Shown here: piece after piece, positions 49,783 through 63,679 of the stretch
Numbering within the stretch: position 1 is the stretch's first letter
Layout of the letters: each line of letters starts with the position of its first letter
Assembly (NCBI GenBank): GCA_013397695.1
Contig: VYZI01000074.1
Span: 1,425,143-1,489,142 of the forward strand
Reading direction: 5' to 3'
Source of the DNA: Centropus unirufus
Taxonomy: Eukaryota > Chordata > Aves > Cuculiformes > Centropidae
DNA length: 64,000 bases
Made by a program: the position numbers and the translations under genes
The notes under the pieces: generated by a model
What the model saw: the letters and a program-made list of their open reading frames with translations, nothing else
Told to the model about the DNA's origin: nothing
Databases searched by the model: none

Positions 49783-49947
49783 GGACAGCCTGTTGGAGAC
49801 TGTGATTTTAATGTTCGACTGGCCTGTATAGAGAAAGAGATTATATTTCCACGGCACGAAAAGATGAAAAATGGTCTTATCGACAAAGCACAAGAGCCAT
49901 TCAGCGTTCGAAACAAACCATTTTTTGACATCTATGCTTCAAGAAAG
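49783..49947 (+). CDS. RNGTT: RNGTT coding exon: guanylyltransferase segment between motifs IIIa and IV
   Basis: This 55-codon exon, phase 0-0, reads GQPVGDCDFNVRLACIEKEI, IFPRHEKMKNGLIDKAQEPF and SVRNKPFFDIYASRK, ending before the donor GTAAAC at 49948. The match to the mammalian capping enzyme is close. The first residue is Gly where I recall Ser in the human protein. This part of the enzyme links the nucleotide-binding core to the exon(s) carrying motifs IV (EMDGLIF-type) and V (LKWKPP-type), which are not found in the remaining 14 kb and so lie beyond the window. Its length is a multiple of three. The open frame continuing to 50055 is intron read-through. Confidence 0.98.
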
Positions 49948-52802
49948 GTAAACTTGGTTTCAGTTGCGTTACAGTGGGACACTGAAAGCAGGCAAGCAGA
50001 GTTGGGTGTAGGTTTTCCCTCAGCATTTTTAGCTTCCAGCAAGTTCCTCTGCTAACCAGGCATAACGCTTGAGGGCTCCTTGGCAGTTTGGGATACTCTG
50101 AGAAGTGTTTTTAGGCTACCTATTCCTTCCCAATTACTGTTTTCCCATATTTAAAGCCTGTACTTTGGGAAAATTGAATTCTTTAGTTGTTTAATGTTGA
50201 ATGACGACGTAGAAGTGAACAGCTTTGTCTGAAATGCCTCTGAGCTCAGGGGAATGTCTGAGCTCTACATCGATAACACCGCTCTCCTTTTTAGGTAAGA
50301 ATATGATGTTCTTTTTTGTTTCCAGTGCCCATTTGGCCGTAGTAGAAGAGTCATGAGTTGTGCTTGAACTCCCACTTCGTGCTCAGCGATGATTACTAAG
50401 AGTCCATTCTAGTTAATGTCTCCACATCTTATTAAAATACTGCCCTAGGTCCACTGAAGTAACACTTAGAACTTGCAAATATATATGAGTTCCTGTCTTT
50501 CTTTGTACGCTCTTTTCTCCAACTCTAGACATATCCTAATGTTCTGTAAAATACTTTTATTATCTTCTGTGAATTAAATGGCTCCTTGATAGTACTTTCT
50601 TCTAGAGGAGCCCATTTTTCTCAGCATTGCTGTTAGGAGCACTGCCACATCTCATCAACATGGAGCCACGAACATCGAATTGCCGGCTTCAATTTTCTCT
50701 TGTCATTTCCATGAGCCTGTAGCCGGTAATGGATCTTGCCCCAAGAAGAGCAGTAATTTTGGCTAACCAAGAGTGGCTGAAAAGTAAATAAGCCGGACTT
50801 TCAAAAAAAACCTGGCAGAGAGTTACAATCTTCAGAAAATTCAAATCATGAATTGTGAGAAGTTTGTGTGGAAAAAACAGTACCTACATTTTAATCATTC
50901 CTCTGTATTTCTGTTGTTGCATTTTTTGATTGTCTGTTTCAGATCATCTTTGTAAATTGGAAGTAATTTTTTAATGGGAGAAAAAGGCTGTTTGCCTAGG
51001 ACACAGTTTCAAGCTTGAACTTAAAAGAAATGAGAACAAAAAGTGCACATCTTGAGAATTGGTTGGAAGCATTCCTAGAAAAATGTCTAGGTAAAATACA
51101 TCTCATTCTAGGTAAATACAGTTGCCAGCACATGACTATTGAATGATCCTGTGCTTCACAAAGCCTACAAAATTAAAATTATGCTCGACGGCTTTGTTTT
51201 TTTTCTGTCTAAAGCAGATTTCCGAACGGTCCACGTGCTTTCAAATCTACTGGATTTCAGCAATTCTGGCTGAGGCACTTTTTAAAGGCAGCAATGAAAT
51301 GATGCTATTTACCAGTCTTTCCACTTTTCCCAAAGCTTTGAGTGTGAATTTTTTGAGACATTAACTGTCTTGTTGCCCTGCAGCAAAACATCAAATAAGT
51401 CGGTGAGGGGGAAATACGTTATACACAGCCACAGTTTGTTCCATAGTAGACTTATAACTAATTTTGACACCAATGCTTGGGCAGAATTTCTTTATTTTGT
51501 CCTTGTGTTTACTATTACATTTGATTGATTTGTGAGTTATGGAATGAAGATGTTTTCTGGCCAGTTTACTCCCACTTTTGGTGAAGAATATTCCTGTAGG
51601 CAGCAGTTAGAGACCCACACAGAGGGCAGGAAGGATAGGTTTACTGGCAGTGTAGAGTAAATGGCCAATGTTATTTTTCTCTTATTTCAATGATTTCAAA
51701 CATTTATTATTACTTACCTACCTCTGTGCATGTATTACATCAAATTGGTAGGAAATAAAGCAAGTAGGAATAATATCCTGGCTTTTGTCAAACTATATGC
51801 TTTGGAAGTTAACTAACAAAGAGATCTAACTTCCCCTCCTGTTACACTTAGTAAAACTCAATGGCTGGGTTTGGGTTTTTTTAACATTTCTATAGCACAT
51901 TTTCTTTCTCTTGGGGGTTTCTTTTCCTCTGAGTTTCATTGTTTTGTTTTCTTTTTTATGAGCAATGAATATACCCTTGGAACAGGTACGGCAGTGACTT
52001 ATGCAGTTTGATAGAGCAGGGCATCTGAAAGTGTGAAGCGTGGCGTCTCTTAGGGTTTTGTTACTCATCTCAGTCTTTGAAAAAACAGTATTTGAAGAAG
52101 TCAGTAAGTCTGCGGTTCCCGGTGAAACCTTAAGGACGTTGTAACCTCCATTTGAGGTTATTATGTTGCAAGTGCAGTTCAGTCAAATTCACATCCTAAT
52201 TTTCACCTCCCTAAAGAAGTCTTTGTGAGGGTCAATATGCTTTTGATTTTTTTGGGTTTGCTGGGGGATTTGTGGTTTTCTTTCTTTGATGTTTTTATTT
52301 TGTTTGGTTTTAGGGTGCACTTTTTTTTAAGTGGCAATCAGGGCAGCCTCTGAAGCTTTCTATAGATTTTTCTTTTTTTTTTTTTGTTTTGTTTGAAATA
52401 ACCATAGATTTTTAAATTTTCTTTTTGTGCAGTGTACATTATAGTTTTTAAACGGCTCTCCTGATTTAAAGTGACATTTTGCTAGTGAAACATGTTCATT
52501 ATACCACTGTTACAATGGAGAACTTCTAATGAGGCTTTAAATCTGATCATTGTTTTCAATAAGCAAGAAGTTTTATGTCAATACTTAACAATTGCTTATA
52601 TGATATGATAAATGTAGGGAGTCTTTGGTAGTTGGATCACTACTGATGTGGGGTTTTATCTAAGCCAATATTGGTAAACGTGTAAGGGGAACTGGTGTAG
52701 GTTCAAAATATATTTCAAACTTGTGTCCTCTCAGAAGAATAGTATTCATAAAAGTATATTCTGTCTTTTATAGACAGTGAATTATCTTAATCAGTTCCTG
52801 CA

Positions 52803-53227
52803 GCAGAGGGTTGAAGCACCTCTGCTATGGGGACAAGCTGAGAGTGTTGGGGCTGTTCAGCTTGGAGAAGGCTTTGGGGAGACCTTAGAGCACCTTCCAG
52901 TACCTGAAGGGGCTACAAGAAAGCTGTGGAGAGACTTTTTACAAGAGCAAGGAGTGATAGGAGGAGGATGAATGGCTACAAATTGGTGAGGGGAAGATTT
53001 AATACTAGACATTAGGAAGAAATTCTTCATGATGAGGGTGGAGAAACACTGGCCCAGGTTGCCCAGGGAAGCTGTGGATGCCCCCTCCCTGGAAGTGTTC
53101 AGGGCCAGGTTGGTTGGGGCTTTGAGCAGCCTGGTCTGGTGGGAGGTGTCCCTGCCCATGGAATGGGGGTTGGAACTGGATGGGCTTTGAGGTCCTTTCC
53201 AACGTGATCCATTTTATGATTCTATGA
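52803..53227 (+). mobile_element. CR1 LINE, 5'-truncated
   Basis: About 425 bases in sense orientation. Blocks in order are aagcacctctgctatgggga, ggctgttcagcttggagaag, the accttagagcaccttccagt block, attaggaagaaattcttcat, ggcccaggttgcccagggaa, tggtgggaggtgtccctgcc, ggttggaactggatgggctt and the tatgattctatgaatt tail. It belongs to the same type as 36995-38072. Minus-strand frames at 52857-53268 are its shadows. Confidence 0.95.
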
Positions 53228-53814
53228 ATTATTGTTTCCCTTACCTCACAAATACATTTTTGATTCATTACTTTTGTGAACTTGATGATTCTTCTAACAC
53301 TTCCTTAGGATAATGAAGATAACATCTTCATATTCATCACATGGTCAGACTAGATGGTTGTCTGCAAGCATTGCCCTATTCTGAAAGAGGACTATTGAAA
53401 AATAGCATTGCATTGCTCAAAGCATCTCCTCCTATCTTTATTCAGTCATCTCTGCAGCCCTAGCAATAAAGGTAATCAGAACCATGAATTCCTCATTAGT
53501 TTAGCTGAAAGGGTGAGTTAGGTTTCTGATGCATCAGTGACAAATGTTTTGACAAGGTTTACCAACTCTTTGTGCAGCACAGCAAGGTCCACAGGGAGAC
53601 GAGGAATTCCTTCTAGCTTCTAAATCTACTTGTAGTCAGATTGACTCAGCATATACATCCGTCCATCTCCAGAGGTGGTTGCAGCCGAATGAATGCTAAA
53701 GGACTGACAAATGGGATATCCTTAATTACATGGTTCCTTATGTTTAATTAGCTGTTTTTCTTCTTCTGCAAGAACAATGGGATCCTTCTGTATTTAGAAA
53801 GGACCTTCTTCTAC

Positions 53815-54266
53815 AAGAAGGATGTTGAGGCCCTGGAGTTCGTCCAGAGAAGGACAACAGAGCTGGGGAAGGGGCTGGAAAACAGGACTGATGAGGAGCG
53901 GCTGGGGGAGCTGGGGTTGTTTAGCCTGGAGGAGCCTGAGGGGGGAGACCTTATCACTGTCTACAGCAGCGATTGTGGAGAGGTGGGTGCTGGTCTCTTC
54001 TCCCAAGTGACAGGGGACAGGACAAGGGGGAATGGCCTCAAGCTGCACCAGGGCAGGTTCAGATTGGACATGAGGAAAAAATTCTTCATTGAAAGGGTCA
54101 TCAGGCACAGGAACGGCCGCCAGGGAGGTGTTGGAGTCCCCATCCCTGGAGGTGTTTAAAAGACGGGGAGATGAGGTGCTCAGGGATTAGTTTAATGGCA
54201 GACAGGTACAGTTGGACTCGGTGATCTCAAAGATCTTTTCCAACCTGGTGATTCTATGATTCTATA
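53815..54266 (+). mobile_element. CR1 LINE, 5'-truncated, second type
   Basis: About 450 bases in sense orientation, from aggatgttgaggccctggag through ctgatgaggagcggctgggg, ctggtctcttctcccaagtg, ggcctcaagctgcaccaggg and the gacaggtacagttggactcg block to ccaacctggtgattctatga plus an ATTCT tail. It resembles the copies at 1393-1738 and 63680-64000 rather than its neighbour at 52803. Open frames on both strands here are element shadows. Confidence 0.95.
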
Positions 54267-57200
54267 AGGGTCCCTCCTTTCTCAGATAGAGATACTTAAA
54301 GACTGACGCCTCTGAGTGATCTGAGAAGTGTGCATCTTTGTAAATGTGGACTTATTCCCTGCTCCCAGCTCTTGTACTTCACTGCCAGAAGATGTAGCTT
54401 CTCTGATCATCTCCAAGACTTTTTATTTTCAAAGAAAGATTGATGGACATAGGTCTTTGGGCACAGATAAGGTGGACCTCTGATTGTACCAGCATATTCA
54501 AGACTGACTGACGATCTGAAAACTTATACTGCTAGAAAAAATGTGTTTCATGAAAATTCATTCAACAAGCATACTGTCTCTTAGTAGTGTTTTCATCACA
54601 GACAAGGTAACCACACAATTTCAGCAGGTACTTTGTTGTTTCTGAAGTTTGTGTGGCAGGCACAGTGCTGGGAAAGTGGCCTTGGGGTTCACCTGGGCCT
54701 CTGAAATTCAGCTTCTCATCTAGGTGATACTTGGTGACGTGCGATTCGAGTGACAATGTGTGTTTCAGAGAGGGACAGCTTGGCCTTCCCTGCTGCGTGG
54801 TGTCTATGCGCATTCTGTCGTCCTGCCTTCGGTCTTGTAGAATTCCCGGGTTGTTAGCCACCCCATTGGAGAAGTTTTGGAGAGAGATGTGCATTAAGCT
54901 TTGGGCTCCTTACAGGTCCTGGCAAGAGGCAAGGAACAGGGATACTGGATGGCTGCTGATATATTGCCAAGGCACATTTTGATCCTCCAGAAAGGAAAAA
55001 TTATGGATGTCTCCTTTCACAGCTTCCCTCATCATCCCTTCCTATGACCTGAGTTAAGACACAGCGTTCCAAAGCGAAAGCCATTGTTGACCAATCTTAT
55101 TAACCATGGCGCTTATCAGTAAACGCGTGTTAGCTTGGGTGAATTGCAGGCAGATTACTCAGGAACGCCAGGAGTCTCAGTGCTATATTTAATAACTGAA
55201 TAAGCAGCTAACACTTTTAATTATAACAAGAAAAAAGAACGTTGTCCACGGAGGTTTAGTTACTTTCAGTGAAAATTGTGGAAGTAATTACTTGAAACAG
55301 CAGTAAACTTTGGACTGTGTTATATAATATGTCCAATAATGAAATTGTTCTTAGAGTTATGGATTTGGGACTTTAATAACAGCATTAGAGTACCAGCTGT
55401 TTTTTCTAATCTGAAAATCAATTTAGTATGAAATGAAATGCAATTTTGAAGTGCAATTATAAAGTGTGGCTGCCTTTATAGTTGTGTCTTTGTTTGTTGT
55501 TAGTACAAGATTTTGGAAATATATCTTTACAGTGTTATATCTTCATAACTTTGCCTTGAAAGTTATTTTGACATGTTTTGATGGATTTGACAATTTTTTT
55601 TTTGCAAGACTAAGTTTTGATGGTAAGAGGAATAAAAAGGGAGAATGACCTGGGGACAGGTTTTATGTTCTCAAAATCTCTCAAAATGTTACCCTGTTGA
55701 ACTTAGTGCATTCCCCATCTGTATCAATCACTTAATTTGTCTGCCTCTATAATAAAAAAATCATTACACAGTTTGCTCTTTTAGTGCTATCGGGGAACAA
55801 ATGTACCCTGTGAGTTGATTTTACCTTTTAGTGTAACTCCCAAGTTCTTTTAAGAAGAGATTTTTGAGCAATGTTGATTTTTTTCTGGCTGATATTAGAC
55901 TTGCATGATCGGTCGCTTCTGTTGCATTGCTTGTTTTCCTTTATCAGTGTGCATCCAAATTCAAGGAGATGACATGGTCAAATCTGCCAGCTCTGCCACC
56001 CATCACGTAGGGATAGCAGCCATCAATAGAAGCAGCTGAGTTTTAGGCTTCCTTGATGTTAAAGTGTTAGAGACCCGTGAGATTAATGCTTAATATCCTG
56101 CATATTCTTCTCCTTGGAGCCTTTTATCTTGACAAATATTTAGGATTTTCAACAAGGCATTTGCTTCATTATATGAAAGAGGAAGTACAGGTATGTAGAA
56201 AACTTTTGGAAACGGTGCAAGTCTTGGCTTTCATTGCCTAAATCAACCCCCAGTTCTTCTGCAAGGCTCTTTAGTGTGGACAGGCCCAGCCTGGATGTCA
56301 TCACTAAAGCCTATCGTCTAGTGAAAAAGCTTCCCTAATAGAAGAAAGTTTCATCCTGTGAGATCTGCGGTCCCGTGGGGAATTGTGGCAGGGCTAAAGG
56401 TTAAACAATGACACAGGTCAGATGAAGAAGCTTTTCCAAATGCTAGCACGCTGCATGTCAATGATTTGTCAGCTCTTAGACTATTATCTGGTTTCAAACT
56501 GTCAGCTTGTCCTAGCGGGATTAGAATGAATGTGGCTGATCTCTGCTAGAAGATTAAATGATCTAGGATCCTCTTGGAAGTTTCAGTCAGAACTGTGGAG
56601 TGACAGGTGACTTATCTTGTTCTCTGGGTGTACTTGACATTTGGGTTTTTATTTCTTTGAAACTACTTTTGCCGTAGTTAGGAAAGGTGGCATGTTCAAA
56701 AGTTTGTACCAGTTAATGTGTAGCTGCTGTTGAGGTGGTTTGCCTTGGAAAATGGAGTGGCTGTGGACCTCTGATGGTGGAGAACATTGTGTACGTACGC
56801 GACTCACTGATGTTGGTGTGAAGTACTTCGAAAGCAGCTGTGAGCTCGTGTCTGCATGTCCTGAAAAAATGAACCCTGATAAAAAGCAGAAGATGTGGAC
56901 GTAGCTCCCTGGTGTCTGCCGAGAGAGCTGTTAATCCATTCTTGTTGCCAAGAATCCATTCTGATGTCACCAAGTAGCCTCCAGAGAAAAATGTGGAGAA
57001 GGCTTGCAGTCATGGGATAGAAGATGAGAGAATCCAATGGCATCATTGGTAGAAGCAGAAGTGTCAAATAATCTGTCTATTTATCGGAGATTTTGAACTC
57101 CTCAGCTATGTGGACGGGGAATGCTTCCATCTGGAGGATTTTTAAGGCCAAAAAGACTTATTTCCTCTGTTTTTATCTTTGTTTTTGTTTTCTGTGCCTT

Positions 57201-59726
57201 AAGGAGTAGTTTAATCAGCTCACCTTTCAGTCCTGCATTTCCTGACCCAGAGCTGGCAGTCACTCTGCACTGTCTGGCCTACACTGTACTCCTCGCTCCA
57301 TCTGTGCTGTTCCAGGTTTTTGGCCTATATACCGTCTTGTCTCCTTTCAGTTATCTTCTAGCCCATTTTCCCTCCACCTTTTTGTTTCTATTTGCTTTTA
57401 TTTCTTTATTTTGTATATTTCTTCTGCACTTTGTCCTTTTTCATCTTCCCAAAAATGGGAAAGTCAAATGTAAGAGCACTGTTGCCTTATTTCACCTGTA
57501 GAAGCTTTTGTGCTGGTGGTTGTCTTCACTTACATTTTCTTTTTAGAGTGTTTTTCTTCATGCAAATGTAAATAATGGTTGAGCTGAGGAACCTCAGTAA
57601 ACAAATAGTGAATAAGAAGCCAGGCAGATCTTACCTTATGCTTGGATTAGAATTGGAAATTTTCACCTGGCAGCTGTCCTGTATCCCAGCCTGCAGTACT
57701 TCAGCCTGACTTTGCCACGTGAGTTTTAAAGGTGAGGAGAGCCAACGAGACCAAGTGGAAGATTTGTGGATTATTGTACTACGAAACAGGCAACCAAACT
57801 GTGGCTCTTGAGGTGACTGTAGGTTACTACCACTTAAAATTCAGCCCTTGAACTGAAGCTGGTTCATGCAGCCAGCTCCAGCTCTGGAATGACACGGATA
57901 TTGTTCCCTACCATAATTTCTGGCAGTGGGATGATGAGGGTAGTGAGGATTTTGTAGGCCAAGGCTGATGGGGTGTTCAGCTGCCACTGGGTGTTCCTTT
58001 GCTTGCTGTGGGACAGGGAGGCTGCAGGTTTGACTGCAGGGATCCCAGGATTTCCTCTTCTGCTGGGCTTGGTCTGTGACCCTGTATGTGCTTTAGGTGC
58101 TCTTCTCCTTGCTGAGAGGTTTTCTCCTTTAAGCAGGAGTCATGCTCTTGTGGTTAACCCTTCCCAGCCCTGTCACTGGGTGGAAATTTCAGGGTAGGTA
58201 TTTATTCCATTGGCAGGCATTGCTCAGGTGCTCAAAATCCTCACATTTTAACATCCAATGATCGAGATACAGTTTAGTCTGTTCCCAGTACCAAAAAGAA
58301 TTAGTAAAACTCTGCTTCTGGGCTTTTAGGTTGCTGCTGTTGGAGTCACTTGAGGAGAACAGTTCATGAACAAGAATCTGTGTTCATTTCCTAGAGTTAA
58401 CAAAAGAGGATTAGGCTACTTGCTTCTGATTATTATTATTTATAATGTTCAAGGTCAAGTATAACATTCCAGCACTGTATAATTTTGGTTATGGGAAAAG
58501 GGAAATGAGCTTTTTCCTTTTGCTTTGAGAAATGATTCGCACATTAGTTATGTTTCACATTTTTTGGAAAACGATCTGTCGAAGTTAAAACAAACAGTCT
58601 CCAATTATTTCCATGAAGGATTATTTTCATAGCGAGTGGCCCATGTTAGGTATTGCTATTCGTACAAATTAAATTAATGTGGAATAATTCAGATGCGTAA
58701 TATTTAATTAAATTCTGACTTGCCGGACTATAGTGTGGGAAAGAAAACCATGAAACTAGTGGAAAAACAAAGGCATATGGATGAAGCATTATATTGGTGC
58801 ACATTTTGAGTGTCAGAGCCAGGACATATTTGGTTTAGGTTTTAGCATTTTAACATTAGTTTCGAACAACCTATCTTTTTTTAAAACATAATTCCTTCTA
58901 TATTTTGTGCAATAAAAATAACATACCTTTCTAAGCGGGGAAAAAATGCCTTTGAGAGTGATTTCTACTTCTAGTTTTATGGTGTATTACCAAAACAGAA
59001 AATGGAAATCTGTTTGATCCTAATTACCGCTCGGTATTGCAGTATGGGCCCTTGAATTGGTATATTTGGTATCATCTGAATTAGGTAGAGGACTCAGCTG
59101 TGGTGACTAAGTGGGTCACTCCACTCATTAATTGAGGAGCAACTGTTTAATATTGTCCGTTGTGCCACTTCACAGCCTGTCACTTTTCAAACTGCCTCCT
59201 GGCAGAAGAACTCCGCAGGGAAGCCATCAGCCTTCTCCTGTTGGGATGATATTCAAGACTTGCACATGATTTGGATAATATGAATAAAAGCACAAAGAAG
59301 AACATTTTGAAGATGGAGGTGAAATTTAAAGCAGTTTCATGGTAGGAGATTATAGGACATCCCTGCTCATTCTTTCTTTTCTTGTGATGTGCTGTTTTGC
59401 AAAAAACTACTGTACAAAATTAAGCTTTGTCTTTAAAATGAAGATATAATAACATCTTTGCATTTTAATGTTATGACCCCACAAAGTGGCAAGCTTTAAT
59501 TTTAACTTTTTTAGCAAATAAAGACCTCAAATGCCATTGCACAGCAGGAGAATCAGATTTTTTTAAACATCAAGAATGAAATGTTAAATCTTAATTTTCG
59601 TGTTAAAATCACTGCATCAATGCCCAGTGAAACACATTCGCTCAGTTTGAATCAGGTATTGTAACAGTAAATGTGTGAAGACACTGCGTGTTCTTGAATA
59701 TCAGATTTATATCTAATTGAATTATT

Positions 59727-59770
59727 GTATATACAAATTTATCTTTGTGCATATACAAATTTATCTTTGT
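59727..59770. repeat. Tandem duplication of a 22-base unit
   Basis: The two copies, 59727-59748 and 59749-59770, share atacaaatttatctttgt and differ only at the second base (gt versus gc). The unit is very AT-rich, consistent with replication slippage. Confidence 0.85.
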
Positions 59771-62700
59771 TGAGTCAGTACAAATGCTTAATAAAACATG
59801 ATTCTTAATTATCTGAATTAATTAAAACAGGCCTGTCCACGTTCTTGTCAACCAGAGGCTGGATTATGTTGTAGCAGTTTACACAGGGGCTGGATAACAG
59901 ATAAACTCTATCAGAGTTTGTAATGCTGGGAGGTCGTTTAGGGAACAGATTAAAATGAACTCGGACCCATTGCACTCATCTCAATGTCATTTTCTCCTTT
60001 TTACGTCAAAAGAACTTTTGAATGTTGCATCTGATCAAACCCTGAGTATTAGGGAGCTTCTAAACATCAGTAGGAGAACCTTGCTCAGCTGTGGACTTGT
60101 GGTAAACAGACTGGACTGAGTATCTGCCACCCATTCAGGAACGTCACAGGCGGTGGAGCCTTTGTAAATAGGTCAAAGAATTTGCTCCTGGCACGGATTA
60201 AACCTCTTCCAGCTCCCGCACAGCTCTAGTCTCGGGCAGGTATGCTGTGCCAGGTAGGAGGGCACGGGGAAAGTGATGCGGACACAGCTTCAATCCCTAA
60301 AACTGAAGGTACCTTACAGGTTGAAATAGAGGAAAGGCAAGAGGAGAGTAAAGTAAATGGCCAAGCTATGAAATGTATTGCTCTGTTTCTTCATCAGGTA
60401 AAAGAAATATTCATGTTATTGCTGTTTGGCAGTGGCATTCCCTCACGGCCTCAAGGAATGAATCTTTCTCCCGTTTTGCAACTACCACCAAAGTCAGCTA
60501 AAGTTTCTCAAAGCAACCCATTTCTTTGATTTGAAAGAAGCATTTGAAAACATCCTTGTTAATTGATGTCAAATTCTCAATTGTGTTTGTGAGATGAGAT
60601 TGACAGTGAGAAATGCCTAATGCTTATTTTGAATTCAGGAATGCAGATGTGCTGTCAAATTAAGCATTAACACTGCTGGTGCTGGTGTTATTCTTAGGCC
60701 TTGTTTTGAATGGATTAGGCCCATGACCTTTGGAGTTGTTTGCTCAGAGCCAGCAAGCTGCTCCATGCCTCGGTGGAGCTCTTGCTGCACCACAATCTAC
60801 ATTTTTCTGATGTGTCTCTATCCAAATAATTCAGGAGCAGGGCATATAGTTAGTAGCATCTTTGAAGAGTGCAGTTAATGAATTAGCTGCAAAACCAAAG
60901 AGAGATTAAAAAAATAGAACCGCCCAACTTTGTTCCATGTGAGGTCTGCGATGTATTTTATTATTCACTATAGCGTTTTTTCCCTTATGACTGGGTAACG
61001 AAATCAAGCTTCCCTCTTCTCAGGATTGGATGTTGCATCCTATCACAGACAACAGAGACGTCCAGGTAATCCTGTGAATGGCTTTTCTTTAAATCTTTTG
61101 GAGGAATAGTAGGAAACATTTAAGGAGCAGGTTTCAGAAGATGATATATATGAGTTCTCTTGCTTAATGTTCTCTGTGGATAAAGCAGACTTAATGCTCC
61201 TTTGTGAAACTGGCAGCAGTTCTGGAAGGATCTGGGAAAGCTCTGTAAGTCTAGAGGGTGGAATAACTTGTGTATTTCAGAGATCCCTCAATCATGATAT
61301 GAAGCAGATAGAAGAGATGATTGGCTGTCTTGTTTGGGAGTGTTGCGTATTCCCTATCACATGAGTATAAACAGAACTTCCATTGCCTTCCTGTTCTGGA
61401 GAGAATGCATAGACTCTGCAGAATTGCTCTTCTGTTGGTAAGAGACAATAAACGAAGAGTGATGTCCTTAGTTAGAATGCTTATACCCAGGCACAGGTAC
61501 TTCGGGTCCTTGTCAGTCATCAGCTGTGAAATTGTCTGGGAAATGGTCGAGGAAGAAACTGTACGGTATTTGAGAGTTCTTTGAATTATGACGCTGTTTA
61601 TGATCCATGGGAATACTAGCATCAAGTCCTCAGAATATTTGGCTTTTACATCAAAGGAGCCCTGCACAGAACGCTTGGAACTGATGTACAGGTTGCAGGT
61701 TATGCTAGTGACAGCCTGAATCCACAGCCGTTCAGCTTCATCCGCTTAGAATGCAAGAGAGCCATCAAATGAGAACATATTTATAATACATCTGAGACGG
61801 CTGTTGTTGCTGTGATAGCTGTGAGGTAAACAAATGTGGCTTTCAATGTTCCTGCTGAGCTTCTAACTAGTTTTACACCAGAGGGGAGTGTGGACGTGCC
61901 GGAGCAAACCCAGCTAGAATTAGGTCACCTTCCTTCCTCTCTGCACGCACCCATCCATTGCCTCTTCACCTTAGCTCAGCCTTGCTGCTCCCCCTGTTCT
62001 TAGTGCAGAGCCCTTGGTGTTCCCTGGAGGTGCCCAGGTGGGCTGTCAGGATAGAAGGGGAGTTCCTCTCCTGTGCGTGGGCTGCGCGCAGGAGAGGTGA
62101 CCCCTGGCAACCCACAAAGTGCTACGAAATACGGAAAAGTGAGCCTACTGTGAAAAGATTTCTTGTTGCCGTTATCTGTAATTAGAACAAGTGGGAGACT
62201 GTCAGTAAGCATTTTCTTGTGGAATATGAATGAGTTTCAGGTTCATTGTCTCCTAACAGTGTTTGGCCACGTGTGCTTGGATCCCATGAGTGATGCTTTA
62301 GAAGGTAAAGGGGTATAGAGAAAAAGCTGTGCATATTCCCCTTGCAAGAACATTTTTATTACTAGGGATGGGTCAATCTGGGAAGCTAAATCCAGTCGTA
62401 CCGAACCCTCCTTTGGGCAGGCTTTAAAATGCAAAAAGCTTGACTTGCAGGCTCACTTTTTGTGCTGCAAATTTCCTATCTTTAACAGGCCTTTTTTGTG
62501 CTGGATTCTGGTCTAGGGTGTTTAAAATTACTAGGATAGTGTTCTTATGGAATTCTTCAAAAGTACTTCAGTGACCGGTTGTATCCACTGTGCTTTTGTT
62601 GTGGCTGTTGGCTATTCCTACCCTAACAGATGGCACTCGCTTCAACTGACAAGCTGTGGGATAGCCGAGCATTACTAATAAAACCTATCACATGTTAAAC

Positions 62701-63679
62701 TTGACCCGACATTAATCAAGTTTTGAATGCTACAAATGATTCATGGATAATAATTAGTCTCTTGATCACATTAGTGAACATCAGTCTCATATTGCTGCCA
62801 TTATCTGCTTTCATTCTTATAGGGAACAAATGCATTGCGGTAATTAGGTGTTTTTAATGGCTTTTCTGCCAAAATGTTCTGTATTATTACCTTGGCACAG
62901 AGGTTATTTTTGGTTTTTCAGGATGATGGGTTTCAGAGCTTCTAGTAAATTAAAAAACTGAAAGGCTTTCCATAAAATAGCATTTTATAAAAAGTATGTA
63001 TTTTTTAATTTTATCGACTGAGAAAATTCCCATGTGCCTTTATGCAGTCATTTGGTATCATTTTAATCACAGTATGATTCGGCTGTTGCCATAGACTACA
63101 TAGTTCAAAATAGTGGTGATTTTGTTAAACAGATGAACCTTTGGAGTTCACTGTTCTTCTCCTTTAGTACTTGGTTATTGCTTAACATCAAGTGCTTTTG
63201 AGATGTACATATTCATACAGACAAAACAACATTTGCAGCTTTTCTCTTTCTATCTCAAATTACCATCTTGAGTGGCTGACTGTGTGACAGCTAGGATTTG
63301 AGCTTTACGCATATGTTTTTTTTTTTAAGGACTTTCATCCATTTGAATTATACACGGATTTTTTACAGCCCAAGAGCATGAAATTTCTTTTTAAGTAATG
63401 ATCAAGCGAGTTGTTTATACTTTGTGTTCCTTATGTAGTTAGGGCAAAGTAGATCATTTGACTGGTTTACTGAAAATGTAGCAGTTATTCTTCGATATAC
63501 ATTGGTTCTTAATGAGCATGTAAAACTTCTTTAAATAATTACTTCTTGGGGAGCTAAATTTTTAATTTATTTTCCACAGTTTTTGATCCTGCTTTTCCTT
63601 TATGCATATTTTAGACCATTAGCATGGGCCGGAAAATATTGTGTAACTTCATGATTTAGTTTTTTTACTAGAGTAACTT

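Noticed and set aside
54562..54894. 110-codon frame on -
   Set aside because: No recognisable product. The acidic and basic residues are scattered, and nothing suggests a retrocopy (no poly(A), no target duplication).
57121..57501. 126-codon hydrophobic frame on + that looks like a membrane protein
   Set aside because: The stretch is pyrimidine-rich, so one frame becomes Phe/Leu/Ser-rich and loses stops. This is a composition effect, not a transmembrane gene.
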